Origin: CAVRAZ01 sp963719135
GTDB taxonomy: Bacteria; Pseudomonadota; Gammaproteobacteria; DSM-19610
Assembly: GCA_963719135.1 (NCBI GenBank)
Contig: CAVRAZ010000007.1
Span: forward strand, 310,001-374,000
Direction of reading: 5' to 3'
DNA: 64,000 bases
Below the pieces are notes generated by a model, which saw only the letters and a program-made list of their open reading frames with translations, was not told the DNA's origin and searched no databases. The position numbers were made by a program, and so were the translations under genes. This document shows, piece by piece, positions 37,022-46,715 of the stretch. Position 1 is the first letter of the stretch. Every line of letters begins with the position of its first letter.

Positions 37022-37855
37022 TCGCCCAGGCGACCCTCTCGACCCGTCCCGGGTCTCACCTTGTCCGATCCTGCGCAACGAACTCAAGCAGCGCGCGATC
37101 GCGCTCAAACTTCATGGTCTGCTTGCCCACTGGGACGCGGTCCCCGAGGCCGACCTGCCCTGGGTACACAGACTCATCGAGTGGGAGCACGTCGAGCGCA
37201 AGCGTCGCGGACTCGAACGTCGACTGAGCGCGGCACACATCGGCCGCTTCAAGCCACTGGCCGACTTCGATTGGAGCTGGCCGGCGCAGTGCGACCAGGC
37301 GGCAGTAGCCGGGTTCATGACGCTGCGCTTTATCCAGGAAACCGCCAACCTCATCCTGGTCGGCCCGAACGGCGTCGGCAAATCGATGATCGCTCAGAAC
37401 ATCGCTCACCATGCCGTGATGCAGGGCCATAGCGCGCTGTTCGTCACCGCCGCCCAGATGCTGGGGGATCTGGCCGCTCAGGACGGTGACAACGCACTGC
37501 GGCGTCGCTTGAAACACTATGCCCATCCGGACGTCCTGGTCATCGACGAAGTCGGTTATCTCTCCTACGGCAATCGTCACGCCGATCTGCTGTTCAACAT
37601 CATCAACCGCCGTTACGAACTCAAGCCGACCCTCGTGACCACCAACCGCCCGTTTGCCGAATGGAGCGAGGTGTTCCCGAACGCGGCTTGCGTCGTCTCC
37701 ATTGTCGACCGACTGGTGCATCACTAGAGATCCTCGTGATCGAGGGTGAGTCCTATCGCATGAGAGAGGCAAAAGAGCGGGCCGCCAGGAAAAACAAAGC
37801 CGTCAAACCACAACGTAACCCTACGAAACACTCGGCACCGAAACAACCCGCGTAA
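37005..37855 (+). pseudogene. istB: IS21-family helper ATPase IstB, frameshift near the C-terminus
   Basis: From the ATG at 37005 (MATPPDRPGD) the frame has Walker A (VGPNGVGKSMIAQ), Walker B (VLVIDEVGYLSYG) and the sensor region (TLVTTNRPFAEWSEVF), a DnaA-like AAA+ ATPase. It stops at DRLVHH (37727). The expected continuation, EILVIEGESYRMREAKERAA, lies in the next frame to 37855. A one-base deletion near 37725 therefore truncates the last 40 residues. The catalytic core is intact and partial function is possible. Confidence 0.85.
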
Positions 37856-37866
37856 GGGCGCTTATC

Positions 37867-38070
37867 ATGACTCTGCATGTGACACGTCTGACGACATACT
37901 GGAGCATCGATGAGGCGGCCACAGCCATCGACTTCCTCGATAGACTCCGGGATGCTTTATGGGAGACCTACGGGGAGCAAATCATCAAGATGCATCGTGA
38001 GGCTCACGACAACCGCTTCCAAGACATAAACCAGTGCGAACTTGGCTTTGATGACGATATCCCATTTTAG
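37867..38070 (+). CDS. Small passenger protein downstream of istB
   Basis: A 67-residue acidic protein reads TTYWSIDEAATAIDFLDRL, WETYGEQIIK and ends ELGFDDDIPF. It begins 11 bases after the istB frame ends and lies inside the IS21 termini. As far as I can recall, comparable small genes occur next to istB in related elements. Function unknown. Confidence 0.55.
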   Translation: MTLHVTRLTTYWSIDEAATAIDFLDRLRDALWETYGEQIIKMHREAHDNRFQDINQCELGFDDDIPF

Positions 38071-38170
38071 CATCCAGGTCCCTCAACAGGATGGACATCA
38101 CGTAGCCGTTGTCGCGCCCCGCTACTTCATCGCAGCGGCAAATAACCGCGGTTTTACGCCGTCAACAACA

Positions 38171-38641
38171 GCAGGTTCGCTATGCGCTCAAAACACCGTA
38201 TCGGGACGGTACGACACACGTTTTCTACGAGCCGCTGGACTTCATTGCAAAGCTCGCTGCGCTGGTCCCAAACCCCGCGTCAACCTGACGCGCTTCCACG
38301 GGGTATTCGCACCGAACAGTAAGCACCGGATACAGATAACGCCCGCGAAACGGGGCAAAGGCAAAAAAGCGAGCAGCCCGGATGAAGCGGCCAATCAAAC
38401 TGTGGCAGAACGCCCTGTGGCCATGACCTGGGCGCAGCGACTCAAACGTGTTTTTGGTATCGATATCGCAACCTGCCGTGACTGCGGTGGTGCCGTGAAG
38501 GTGATTGCCTGCATCGAAGATCCGGCCGTGATCAAGAAGATACTGATGCATTCGATAACAAGGTGCCGGCAACAGAATCGATCCGGTTACCGGACAGCCG
38601 TGCGCCACCGCAGATCAGTCTGTTCGGCTCCGGTTAAGTGA
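38171..38641 (+). pseudogene. IS91-family transposase C-terminus, right piece of copy 2
   Basis: The sequence continues the 34670-34725 fragment after the IS21 element and matches 29717-30188 with one base deleted near 38270 (CCCC to CCC), which shifts the frame. The conserved end MTWAQRLKRVFGIDIATC and VIACIEDPAVIKK is present. The non-coding 3' end of the element follows to 38860. Confidence 0.85.
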
Positions 38642-38860
38642 CTGGATGATCAAGGGGTCCACGGCGTGCTGCCCACTCACAGGCGGCAGGGTGGTTATGG
38701 CTGTAAGTGCAGAAAAGTATGCAAAAGACGCATAAGCACACGATCTGACCGGTGAGGTGGGCGATATTTCGGAGTCAAATCGCATGAAAGGCAGGCGAGT
38801 GTGGTTCCATTTGGGACCTTGACTTGAGGGGACAGGGCTTTTCTTTTACCTATACTCCGA
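38171..38860 (+). repeat. Long direct repeat, copy 2 (IS91 transposase end)
   Basis: Matches 29717-30407 with a one-base deletion and a few substitutions, ending in the same TATACTCCGA. It truncates a Dabb-domain gene on its right. Confidence 0.85.
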
Positions 38861-39094
38861 CATGATGGCCGAAGGCCGCCGCGTGCTCGGTAACATCCCC
38901 GGAGTACGACGCGTGTTTACCGGTCACGCCGTACAGGACGACGGGGGCTCCGCCATTGCTGGGTGGTACGCTTCTGCGGGCTTCCGGTGATCGACAGTTA
39001 TCGGGACCATCCCGACCATCGGCGGTTTGCGGATACGCGGTTTCGGCCCTTCGCCGGCGGGCGTACCAGCGTGGATTTCGAAGGCGGCGACTGA
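38861..39094 (+). pseudogene. Stress-responsive Dabb-domain protein, 5'-truncated and frameshifted
   Basis: Immediately after the IS91 terminus an open frame reads MMAEGRRVLGNIPGVRRVF, then, after a one-base slip, CWVVRFCGLPVIDSYRDHPD and FRPFAGGRTSVDFEGGD before the stop at 39092. This is the ferredoxin-like Dabb (alpha-beta barrel) fold. The start is removed by the IS91 junction. Confidence 0.55.
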
Positions 39095-39154
39095 ACCCGG
39101 CACCGAATCCCGGCGGGTACGGTGAGCGAGCACAGTCGCGGCGCGGACGATTCC

Positions 39155-41084
39155 CTATCTCGAAAACGTCACTGCGGACACCTTGCCCGCGGTCGCCAAT
39201 CCGCTCCCATCGTTGCGGCTTCCGAGCGCACCGCCGCTGGTCACGACCTGACCGCCGACGGAAAGATTCACGAACTTGAGATTGCTGATGGCACCGCCGG
39301 CGTTGCCGTACAGCGTGCTCTGCTTGTAAGGCTCGCCGGCCATCTGCACGTTCTCGAATGTCAGACCGTCAATCAGTTTGCCCGCGGTGGGATTCGGATC
39401 GCCCCAGACGTTTGTGCCGGTGGGTGCTTTATGAGTGCTGACCATCCGCAAGCTCATGAGGCGCAGAAGGTTTTCTTCCTCGATGCGGATATTGGTAAAG
39501 GTGGCATTCTCGAAGGCCGCGTTCCTTTGAAAACCCATGGCGCTGAAGATGGCGCTGGTGCTGTGCATGTCGGGCCGATCATTTTCGGTCGTACTGTAGT
39601 CATCGTCAACGTCGCTGTGGATCACGTCGATATCGGAGATCCGGCTGCCCTGGGCGACACCGGACAGCTTCCAGGCGAGTTTGAACACGGCGCCGGAGGT
39701 CTGTTGCCAGACGACGTTGCGGCGAACGGTCTGGTTACTGTAGTAGAGCTTGATATTGTCGTCCTCGACCTTGATGAAGCTGTTCTCGATCAGGGAATTC
39801 TTGCCGGCGGTGATGCCGTCATTGCGGTGGTTCCAGGAGAGCAGCTTGACGTCGCGGATCTGAATGGGATTGTAGCTTTCAATGCACGAGCGCAGGGGAT
39901 CGGTGATGGTGATGCCTTCAATCAGCAGGTTGCTGCCCTTGGTGCCGTAGGAGAAATCGACGGCGTGGTTGCCCCACTGGGTCTGCTCGGCGGCGGACTC
40001 GGTCAGGTCGATGCCGGAGAGGATGCCGCGGCCGCGGATGCTGATGTTCTGGGGACTGGATTGTGCCGATTTGAACGTACCGATGACGCAGGCGCCGCCG
40101 GCGATATAGACCTGGGTGTTGTTGGCCAGCGGATATTGCTTGCCGATGGTGTGGATGCCGGGCCCGAAATCGAGGACACCCGGACTGCCGGCCTTGGGGA
40201 CGTTGGTTTCGAGCGGGTCGGCGAAGATGAACGGGGGTGTTGGACGATCTGCTTGGTCACCCTGCCGATGTAATTGAAGTTTGCACTGATCGTCTTGGTA
40301 TCGTCGATCTCGACGGAAACCCTCGCGGGCTGATCGAGCGTGAAGCTGCAGGTATTGCCCTGGACGCTGGTCTGTATCTTCAGTGACAGCGGGCGCACGA
40401 TGCAGGTCTTGACGGCCTTGCCATCGAGGCGACTGGCTTCGACATCGACCGAACCGGCGAACGAGAACGTGGTCCAATGATTCGCCGCCTGCATGTAATC
40501 GAGCGAGCCGGACCAGCCCGGGCTTGGGGTTGTTCGTGCTCTTGTAGACGAAGGAACTCTGGGTGGCGCCGTTCTGGGTCAGGCGTACGGCAAAGCGGTC
40601 GGACTGGAACCGGTTCTTTATCGCCTGGTCCGCCGGATAGACCACCAGCGTGCCCGCACCTGTGCTCACACCAGTGCCTGTGCCCGTACTCGAACTCGAA
40701 CCCGCGGTGTCCTGACTGACGTAGATGCGATGGACGGCGGATTTCGTTTTGAGTCGGGTGTTGTCGACGGCGATGACATAGATATCGTGACTGCCGACCG
40801 TTGCGTTGTTCCAGTTGAAAACATAGGGAGCCCTGGTGTCGCTACCCAGCAGGCTGCCGTTCTCATAAAACATGACGCGTCGAATCGATCCGTCATGGTC
40901 CCAGGCTTTCGCTGTCAGCCATATACGCGTATTCGCGGCATAACTGGCGTTGTCGCCAGGTGATACGAGCCTGACGCGCGGAGGTATCTGAGCCGCCGCG
41001 CCGCTCTGCGGAAGCGCAAGCAGACCGAGGGGCGAACAGCGACGTGCGCATTGCGCACATGATGACGGATGATTTTTTGAACAT
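39155..41084 (-). pseudogene. Exported beta-helix glycoside hydrolase (GH49 dextranase/isopullulanase-like), frameshifted
   Basis: From about 41084 a signal peptide (MFKKSSVIMCAMRTSLFA) leads, after a slip near 41030, into an Ig-like domain (RVRLVSPGDNASYAANTRIW, SHDIYVIAVDN) and a Ser/Thr-Gly linker. Next come a region needing two compensating frame changes (near 40525 and 40235) and a right-handed beta-helix: SPGVLDFGPGIHTIG, ISIRGRGILSGIDL and the catalytic-site region SWNHRNDGITAGKNSLIENS with EDDNIKLYYSN. The Asp-rich loop and KLYYSN motif recall GH49 enzymes acting on dextran or pullulan. Without the indels it would be a secreted polysaccharide hydrolase of about 640 residues. Confidence 0.6.
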
Positions 41085-41848
41085 GATGATCAACCCTGTT
41101 TCCATAGTTGCGGACGGCTCAGGGCCCGCCCGACGGGTTCAGAAAACCTTGTCCGAACCGGATTGGATGGATTGTCCCTGTTCTGCCCGTGGCCGGACCT
41201 TTCACTGTCGAGCCTCGCTTGTGGCGACTCTTCCAATCCGCGGCGCCGCTGATTTCCCGATCGGGGGCTTGGAGGGAGTGGCTCGACGATTTGGCGCCGA
41301 GCAAATGGCATGCCATGGAACACAACTCATTGTTCGGGTGCAGTTAGGCGGGGTTTTCGGGCACCAACGCCGGCTCAGGACGTTCCTTCTCGGAGACAGT
41401 GTCCGCGTGGTTACAGGTAAAACGGCAAGGTGGATATCGCTGCGCGGGACACGCTGATCCGCTTATTCCACGCTCTGGCGCGGCCAGACCGCGCGTGTCG
41501 AAGGCGCGCCGACAACTGTCGCCGATGAGCGTCCATCGGCGCTTGCGTGAACGCGATACACCAAGCCGGTCACTTTCGATCGACGTGCGGATGCCTACTC
41601 TGCGCGCGACAGCGCAGGCGAACCGACCCTCGCGTTGCCGCGTATTTGAAACTCGCGTCACACTTTATCGGACTCAAATCTTGGCGTTCGTCGGCTGCGA
41701 CGTTCGTTTCAGTGGCAACGTGTGCGTTTCGTACACGCAATTCAACCGGTGCCACAGGTGTGACACACCTGTCGCCAGGTGGAAACCGGACCTCTGATAT
41801 GCTTGCGACAGGTAAAGGTTTGGACCAACGTCGGCGGAGGATATGGAT
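41085..41848. other. Intergenic region without a supported gene
   Basis: Several frames of 60-130 codons overlap on both strands, but none has a domain or a good start. The region separates two divergently oriented exported-protein genes and should contain both promoters; none is obvious. Confidence 0.35.
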
Positions 41849-42402
41849 ATGGGCTGCATCAAGGCGTTTTTCTGGCTGTTGGTACTGGCACTGATTGCCG
41901 GCGTGGTATTTTGATGTTCTCCGGCGTCATCAACGTCGCCGCGACGGAACCGCACAGTCCGCTGACCGAATTCATACTCGGCACGACCATGGACAACTCG
42001 GTGCGTTATCACGCGCAAGGCATCAGCACGCCGTCGCTGGAAGACCCGGCGATGATCACGGAAGGCTTCAGTCACTACCGCGAAATGTGTGTCGCCTGCC
42101 ATCTCGCGCCCGGCGTCGATTCGACGGAACTTCACAAGGGACTCATGCCGGAACCGCCCGACCTCAAGGACGCCGCGGAAGAATGGAAGCCGGCGGAGTT
42201 GTTCTGGGTTATCAAGAACGGCGTGAAGATGACCGGCATGCCGGCCTGGGGACCGACGCACAGCGATGACAAGCTGTGGGCGATCGTCGCTTTCGTGAAG
42301 AAGCTTCCGCATATGACGGCGGAACAGTATCAGGAGTTGGATCGGACGGTCGGGCCTGAAGAAGACGAAGACGCCGGCGGCACGCACCAGGGCGCACACT
42401 GA
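41849..42402 (+). CDS. Membrane-anchored monoheme cytochrome c, one frameshift
   Basis: After GGCGGAGG an ATG at 41849 opens MGCIKAFFWLLVLALIAGVV, a single membrane anchor. A slip in a TTTT run near 41908 moves to the frame that continues FSGVINVAATEPHSPLTEF, then the heme motif CVACH in EMCVACHLAPG, an axial-ligand methionine candidate in VKMTGMPAWGPTH, and an acidic tail. It resembles class I periplasmic cytochromes of short electron-transfer chains. Its partner is not in the window. Confidence 0.75.
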
Positions 42403-42699
42403 TACGCGGGCGGCGAGCGACTCACGGCCTGTGCGCAAACCTGATCTATCGGCTCACGCATTGAACGCGCGTTGCCCGATGACGAGTCCGCCGATGCGTT
42501 GCGGTTCGCGTCCGTTACTGTCCGTGCGCGATCACATGCGGTGCACGGAAAATGCTCGTCATGCCCTGGACATTTCGTCCGCGCGCGGCGCAATGAATGC
42601 GCTGAACGACGCCGCGCTCGGCGGAGATGTCGGGCGGGTTCACGGCGTGAATTGTCACGCCGGGCCACTTCTCAGGTCAGATCGACGACCGACCTGGGG
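42403..42699. other. Intergenic region without a supported gene
   Basis: Only short frames without motifs lie between the cytochrome gene and the IS91 remnant. Confidence 0.3.
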
Positions 42700-42890
42700 T
42701 GCTGACGGAAGCGAGGAGGGACTGCCGCCGGGCGAAAAAGGCCGCTTATCCTGTTGGGCACAGCGCCTGAAATGGGCGTTTGGCGTCGACATCGAGACTT
42801 GCTCGGCCTACGGCGGGGTGGTGCGGATCATCGCGTGCATCGAGGGCCCGCTGGTGATCGAGAAATCCTCACGCACCTCGACAGGAAAGC
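42700..42890 (+). pseudogene. IS91-family transposase C-terminal remnant
   Basis: The frame reads CWAQRLKWAFGVDIETCSAY and VVRIIACIEGPLVIEK before losing similarity, the same C-terminal block seen at 20662, 29250 and 38171. One cysteine of the CxxC pair is replaced (CSAY). Confidence 0.7.
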
Positions 42891-42920
42891 CCTTGAGCCG
42901 GGAGCCACCTGCCGAAGCTG

Positions 42921-43130
42921 ATGGTGAAAATGAACCGCGCCGATCTGTTCTTCGAACGCGACGCCACCGGCTGGCAGTTCATCAACATGCACACCGGCAT
43001 CGTGGACGTGAGTTACGTTCTGCCGAGCAACCAGAATTGCAGGGTGGCGTTCGACACCGCGGCCGGCGAACCGGTCGATATCAAATACCAGGCCGTGGCG
43101 GACCAGATTCCTCCGCAGACCCACTTCTAA
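42921..43130 (+). CDS. Short hypothetical frame, probably a fragment
   Basis: The 69-codon frame reads LFFERDATGWQFINMHTGIV and DVSYVLPSNQNCRVAFDTAA, sequence with protein-like composition but no recognised family. It sits directly behind the IS91 remnant, which may have removed its 5' part. Confidence 0.3.
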   Translation: MVKMNRADLFFERDATGWQFINMHTGIVDVSYVLPSNQNCRVAFDTAAGEPVDIKYQAVADQIPPQTHF

Positions 43131-43370
43131 CCAGCATTTCTCACCGTAGCGGGCAAAATTGAGAATTTCGGGCTCGGGCGTGGGTAGCGAACCTGCAGGT
43201 CCCAGCTTCGGGGTTGCGTTTGTGTCAATATGCGCATTTTTGATGCCGGTTTGATGCGCTGAGCGGCTGATTGATGATGCCTTTTCAAGGCTCAGGCAAA
43301 GCGGCCCCTGCCCTCGGTGAAGCAGCACCGTCACGGGTGGCGCAGTGCTGAGTTAACAGCGCAACGGTAT

Positions 43371-43817
43371 TCACTGCAGCGTGCGCAGGACCTGCCGGAA
43401 CAGTTCGGCGTAGGGATAACTCTCGGAGAAGGCGATGCAGACGCGGCGCACACTGACGCGGATGTGCGCGCCGATCTTGAACAGCTTCAAGCGGATAGTA
43501 TCGCACTGGGCCTTCGCCAAGGCGGGAACTGGCAGCCCCAGCCGCCGCCAGGTCTGTATCAGCACATAGGCAAATGAGGAAAAATACAGGCGCAGCTGGT
43601 TGGAGCGCATTTCATGCGTTTAAAGCCCGAGTCACCGCGGACAATGATACGAACTGCTGACCATGTTCGGCGAATACGCCCGATGATGCGTTGCAGTTCA
43701 TCGACGGTACCGGCGACGCCGTCCTGGTCGGCCCGGCGCAGTCGGGCGCACAGCAGCAGCTCGCCGCAGAAAGATATACAGGGGCAAGTAGCAATAACCG
43801 CGATAGTAACCAATGGG
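43371..43817 (-). pseudogene. IS1380-family transposase, C-terminal part
   Basis: Minus-strand frames read YYRGYCYLPLYIF, LLLCARLRRADQDGVAGTVDEL, IIVRGDSGF and then MRSNQLRLYFSSFAYVLIQTW to the stop at 43371, conserved IS1380 DDE-transposase blocks. The frame changes at least twice. The N-terminal part lies at 45219-45796, separated by the IS1111-type insertion. Confidence 0.85.
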
Positions 43818-43907
43818 ATGGACTCCTCCTCACACTAACATATCGGCGTTTATGCGCCAGAATGGTAAGTGCGAACCAACCATTCAGAGGATGAGGAGAA
43901 GCCTGAC

Positions 43908-44950
43908 ATGAAGATTAGCCGAGTTGGAGTTGACCTAGCAAAATCCGCTTTCCATGTACATGCAGTTGATCGTTACGACAAATCTCAGTGGCAGGTCAAA
44001 CTCATGCGTAGCCAATGGCTTGCAGCGCCATGCGAGCGTCTCGCTCCTGGTGCCGAGGTGGGTATGGAAGCTTGTGCGTCTGCACACCATTGGGGGCGCG
44101 AACTTGAGAAGCGAGGGTTTCGCGTGAAGCTCATTGCTGCCCAGTTCGTCAAGACGTACGTCAAGAGCAACAAGAATGATCGCGTCGATGCCGAAGCGAT
44201 CTGTGAGGCGATGATTCGGCCCGGAATGCGATTTGTCGCTGTGAAGAGTGTTGTGCAGAAGGATACTCCGGCGGCGCACCGGATACGCGAAGAGCTGGTC
44301 TGTCAGCGGACAGCCAAAGCGAATCAGATACGTGGACTCGTTGGCGAGTACGGTATCGTCACGCCGGCCGGTATCCAACAGCTGCGGCGTGCTTTACCCG
44401 GGTGGCTTGAGGATGCAGAGAATGGGTTGTCGGGTAAATTTCTTGTCTTGCTCGCCGAGCTTGCAGCTGACCTACGATACCTTGACGACCGCATCGACAG
44501 CCTTGACAAGCGGATTGCGCAGCGTGTGAAGGAAGATCCGCTGGCGCGACGACTATTGGAACTGCGCGGCGTCGGTCCGCTCACTGCCAACGCGCTTGCG
44601 GGTGTGCTGGGTGACGGGAAGGCGTTCTCCAAAGGACGTGACTTTGCCGCGTCTCTCGGGCTTACACCGCGTCAACATAGTAGCGGCGGAAAAGAGTGAT
44701 TGCTCGGCATCAGTAAACGGGGCGACAGCTATGTGAGAAAGTTGCTTGTGCACGGTGCGCGAGCAGTGCTTCGACATGCAAGGGTCGGGACGACGCACTC
44801 AGCCAATGGCTGAGCGAGCTGATGGCTCGCGAGCATGTGAATGTAGTCACCGTGGCGCTGGCAAACAAGACGGCGCGTGTTGCCTGGGCGCTTGTGCACA
44901 ACGACACGACTTACGACCCGCAGCTCGCAGCGGGCAAGCAGGCCATTTGA
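43908..44950 (+). pseudogene. IS110-family (IS1111 group) transposase, nonsense and frameshift
   Basis: The ATG at 43908 follows GATGAGGAGA. The N-terminal DEDD domain includes RVGVDLAKSAFHVHAVD, GMEACASAHHWGRELEK and NDRVDAEAICEA, and the C-terminal serine domain includes ELRGVGPLTANALAGVLGDG and ASLGLTPRQHSSGGKE. A TGA at 44698 replaces the expected Arg codon before LLGISKRGDSYVRKLLVHGA. A slip near 44785 precedes the terminal part (ALSQWLSELM...). As written the enzyme loses its last 85 residues. Confidence 0.85.
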
Positions 44951-45218
44951 TTATGGGATAGGTAGTATCCGACTGAGGAGGTCACCACCACGATTGCAGC
45001 GCACATTGTAAGATGGCGAACAGGTTGAACCGACGCCGGAAAAACCCTTTTTGAACATTGAGCTCTTGAGCTCGTGTAACTGTCTGGGAGCCGGCGTGCG
45101 AATAGCCCATCAGGGTCCGATGCCAACATAACGGCATCACTAATGAGACCGGATACACGTAGGCAGACCGTACCTTGACGCAATCGAACAAAGTGCTTGC
45201 AAAGGAGGAGGAGTCCAT
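44951..45218 (+). ncRNA. Putative bridge RNA region of the IS1111-type element
   Basis: About 270 non-coding bases lie between the transposase stop and the right inverted repeat. In the IS1111 group the guide (bridge) RNA is encoded in this position. The stretch contains local inverted sequences (GAGCTCTTGAGCTC), but I could not fold it or define the target and donor loops, so the assignment rests on position only. Confidence 0.35.
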
Positions 45219-45796
45219 ACCCGTGGAAGAAACGCCCTTCCTGATTCCGTGCAGCGGATCGTCGGTCGCATCCACGTCCAGAACGATCTCCGCAGGGGCC
45301 GTCTCATGCGCCTGCAGAAAAGCTCGACCAGCAGCTCATCCATCGCCTCGCGCGCGCCACGATCTTCTTGTAGCGGCTCGCCGCCGTGGCATCCAGGGCG
45401 TCAACTCCAGACGGTTCAGGGTACTCTTGCCCGCCAGGGCACAGCCTTTGTCCCGCGCACGGCGTCGATCCGCACCGTCGGATCCGCCACATCGCTGAGC
45501 AGCCCCAGCAACGGATCCCGCGCAGGGCATCGTGATCATTGAGGTCTTCATAGCCCAGCGCCAACCCCATCACGCGCTGCTTGATCAGCGACTCCACCGT
45601 GTGTTCGATCTGATCGGGATCCCGATAATCGACAAAACAGCCGGCCAGCCGCTCAGAATACGGTACGCTGCTCGACCTCGCGCAGCAACAGTCCACCACT
45701 GTCGGAACTGATCTTGCCACCGTCAAATTCACCCACTACCGCACGCCGTCCCAGGCCGTGAAATTCCAGTTGTCCTGCAGTACACTCTGTCTTCAT
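45219..45796 (-). pseudogene. IS1380-family transposase, N-terminal part
   Basis: From the ATG at 45796 the protein reads MKTECTAGQLEFHGLGRRAV, ISSDSGGLLLREVEQRT, LAGCFVDYRDPDQIEHTVES and RVMGLALGYEDLNDHDALRG, then, after slips, VLDVDATDDPLHG. These are conserved IS1380 blocks. It ends at the IS1111-type element, whose other side resumes at 43817. Confidence 0.85.
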
Positions 45797-45913
45797 AAGG
45801 CCGCTGGCTCCTTTGGCTATAACTACTTGGTCGCACAAGCGTTATGCCATGGAACACGGCCTTATTCAATTCCATCGGTGAGAAATGCGGGCTGATTGCT
45901 GGGAGGACGACCC

Positions 45914-46321
45914 ATGCAACCGAACACTTACCGATTAACCGCACTGGCGCTGGGCTGCGTGCCGAGCGCGCCCGCGGTGCGGGCCGACAACTTCACCCAG
46001 GCCGACCTGGACCGCTGGCAAGCCGAATACCAGTCGGTCATCGACAAGGGCGAGAAACTGTTTCACGGCGGACTGAACAGCAAGAACACCGTGTCCTGCG
46101 ATCAGCGCCATCCCGACGGCGCCAACATCCATCGCGAAACCTATCCCAATTTTCAGCAGCAACTGGGCAGGGTCGCGGCGCTGGGTGAGATGATCAACTG
46201 GTGCATCATGAATCCGCTGGAATGCGATGCGCTGAAGCTCGACGACCCGTCGACGGTGGCGTTGCAGGCCTACATCACGTCCGAACGCCGCGGCGTGGCG
46301 CTCGCGCCGGGCAAACACTGA
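45914..46321 (+). CDS. Exported cytochrome c-like protein with damaged heme motif
   Basis: The ATG at 45914 follows GGGAGGACGA. The 135-residue product has a signal peptide (LTALALGCVPSAPAVRA) and the blocks GEKLFHG, SCDQRHPDGANIHRETYPNF, LGEMINWCIMNPLECD and TSERRGVALAPGKH, typical of a small SoxA/TsdA-like diheme cytochrome group. The expected CxxCH motif reads CDQRH: a TGC to CGC change removes the second cysteine. Heme attachment would be abolished or weakened. A good terminator follows, so it was a complete gene. Confidence 0.75.
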   Translation: MQPNTYRLTALALGCVPSAPAVRADNFTQADLDRWQAEYQSVIDKGEKLFHGGLNSKNTVSCDQRHPDGANIHRETYPNFQQQLGRVAALGEMINWCIMNPLECDALKLDDPSTVALQAYITSERRGVALAPGKH

Positions 46322-46346
46322 CTCGGGGCCGGTAACGGCCTTCAAC

Positions 46347-46378
46347 AACGGCGCCCCCTCCGGGCGCCGTTTTTTTTC
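46347..46378 (+). terminator. Rho-independent terminator after the cytochrome c-like gene
   Basis: ACGGCGCCC and GGGCGCCGT form a 9-bp GC-rich stem with a CCTCC loop, followed by eight Ts. Confidence 0.9.
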
Positions 46379-46715
46379 TGGACTACCCCCACTTGACGAA
46401 CATCATTTTGCAAGCAGGCTGATTGTGCTAGCGTGGCAGCATTGCTGGTTCCGGTACCAGGGCGTAGCGCACGTGGGCCAATCGGCGGGAACCGGCCGCC
46501 GCGGGGGCAAGTCAGGCGCTTTTTTGGGGCGCGTGAGGCATCTGGAAAAAGACCTCGCGACCCGGACCGCGCTGTTCGCCGGAACCTGTGAACCACCGGA
46601 TGGCACAGAAGAATGTCCAAAGTCCGCTCGCAAAGGGTCAACGGACACCCGAACGCACAGACGCACGGAGACCGGTAACAGTTGCTGAAACAGCGATTTG
46701 AAAGGGGGAGCGAAC
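46379..46715. other. Intergenic region without a supported gene
   Basis: No supported coding sequence. It should hold the promoter of the beta-helix gene at 46716; GGGGGAGC at 46705 is a plausible ribosome site. Confidence 0.35.

Larger units (their letters stand above)
34726..38170 (+). mobile_element. Complete IS21-family element with passenger genes
   Basis: The ends are TGT...ACA and share CGCGGTTATTTGCC in inverted orientation (left near 34745, right near 38135). The 5-bp target duplication GCAGG flanks both ends, and one intact target copy exists at 29717. The element carries istA and istB plus two extra small genes, making it 3.4 kb, longer than the usual 2.0-2.5 kb. Confidence 0.9.
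43818..45218 (+). mobile_element. IS110-family (IS1111-type) element inserted in an IS1380 transposase
   Basis: Both ends carry ATGGACTCCTCCTC in inverted orientation (43818 onward, and ending 45218), as in the IS1111 subgroup, which has terminal inverted repeats unlike other IS110 members. It splits the IS1380 reading frame between HGY and YYRGYCY. Confidence 0.8.

Noticed and set aside
41310..41340. Shared GCCATGGAACAC sequences at 41310 and 45846 as element ends
   Set aside because: The match is only 12-13 bases and no further end structure or target duplication could be aligned.
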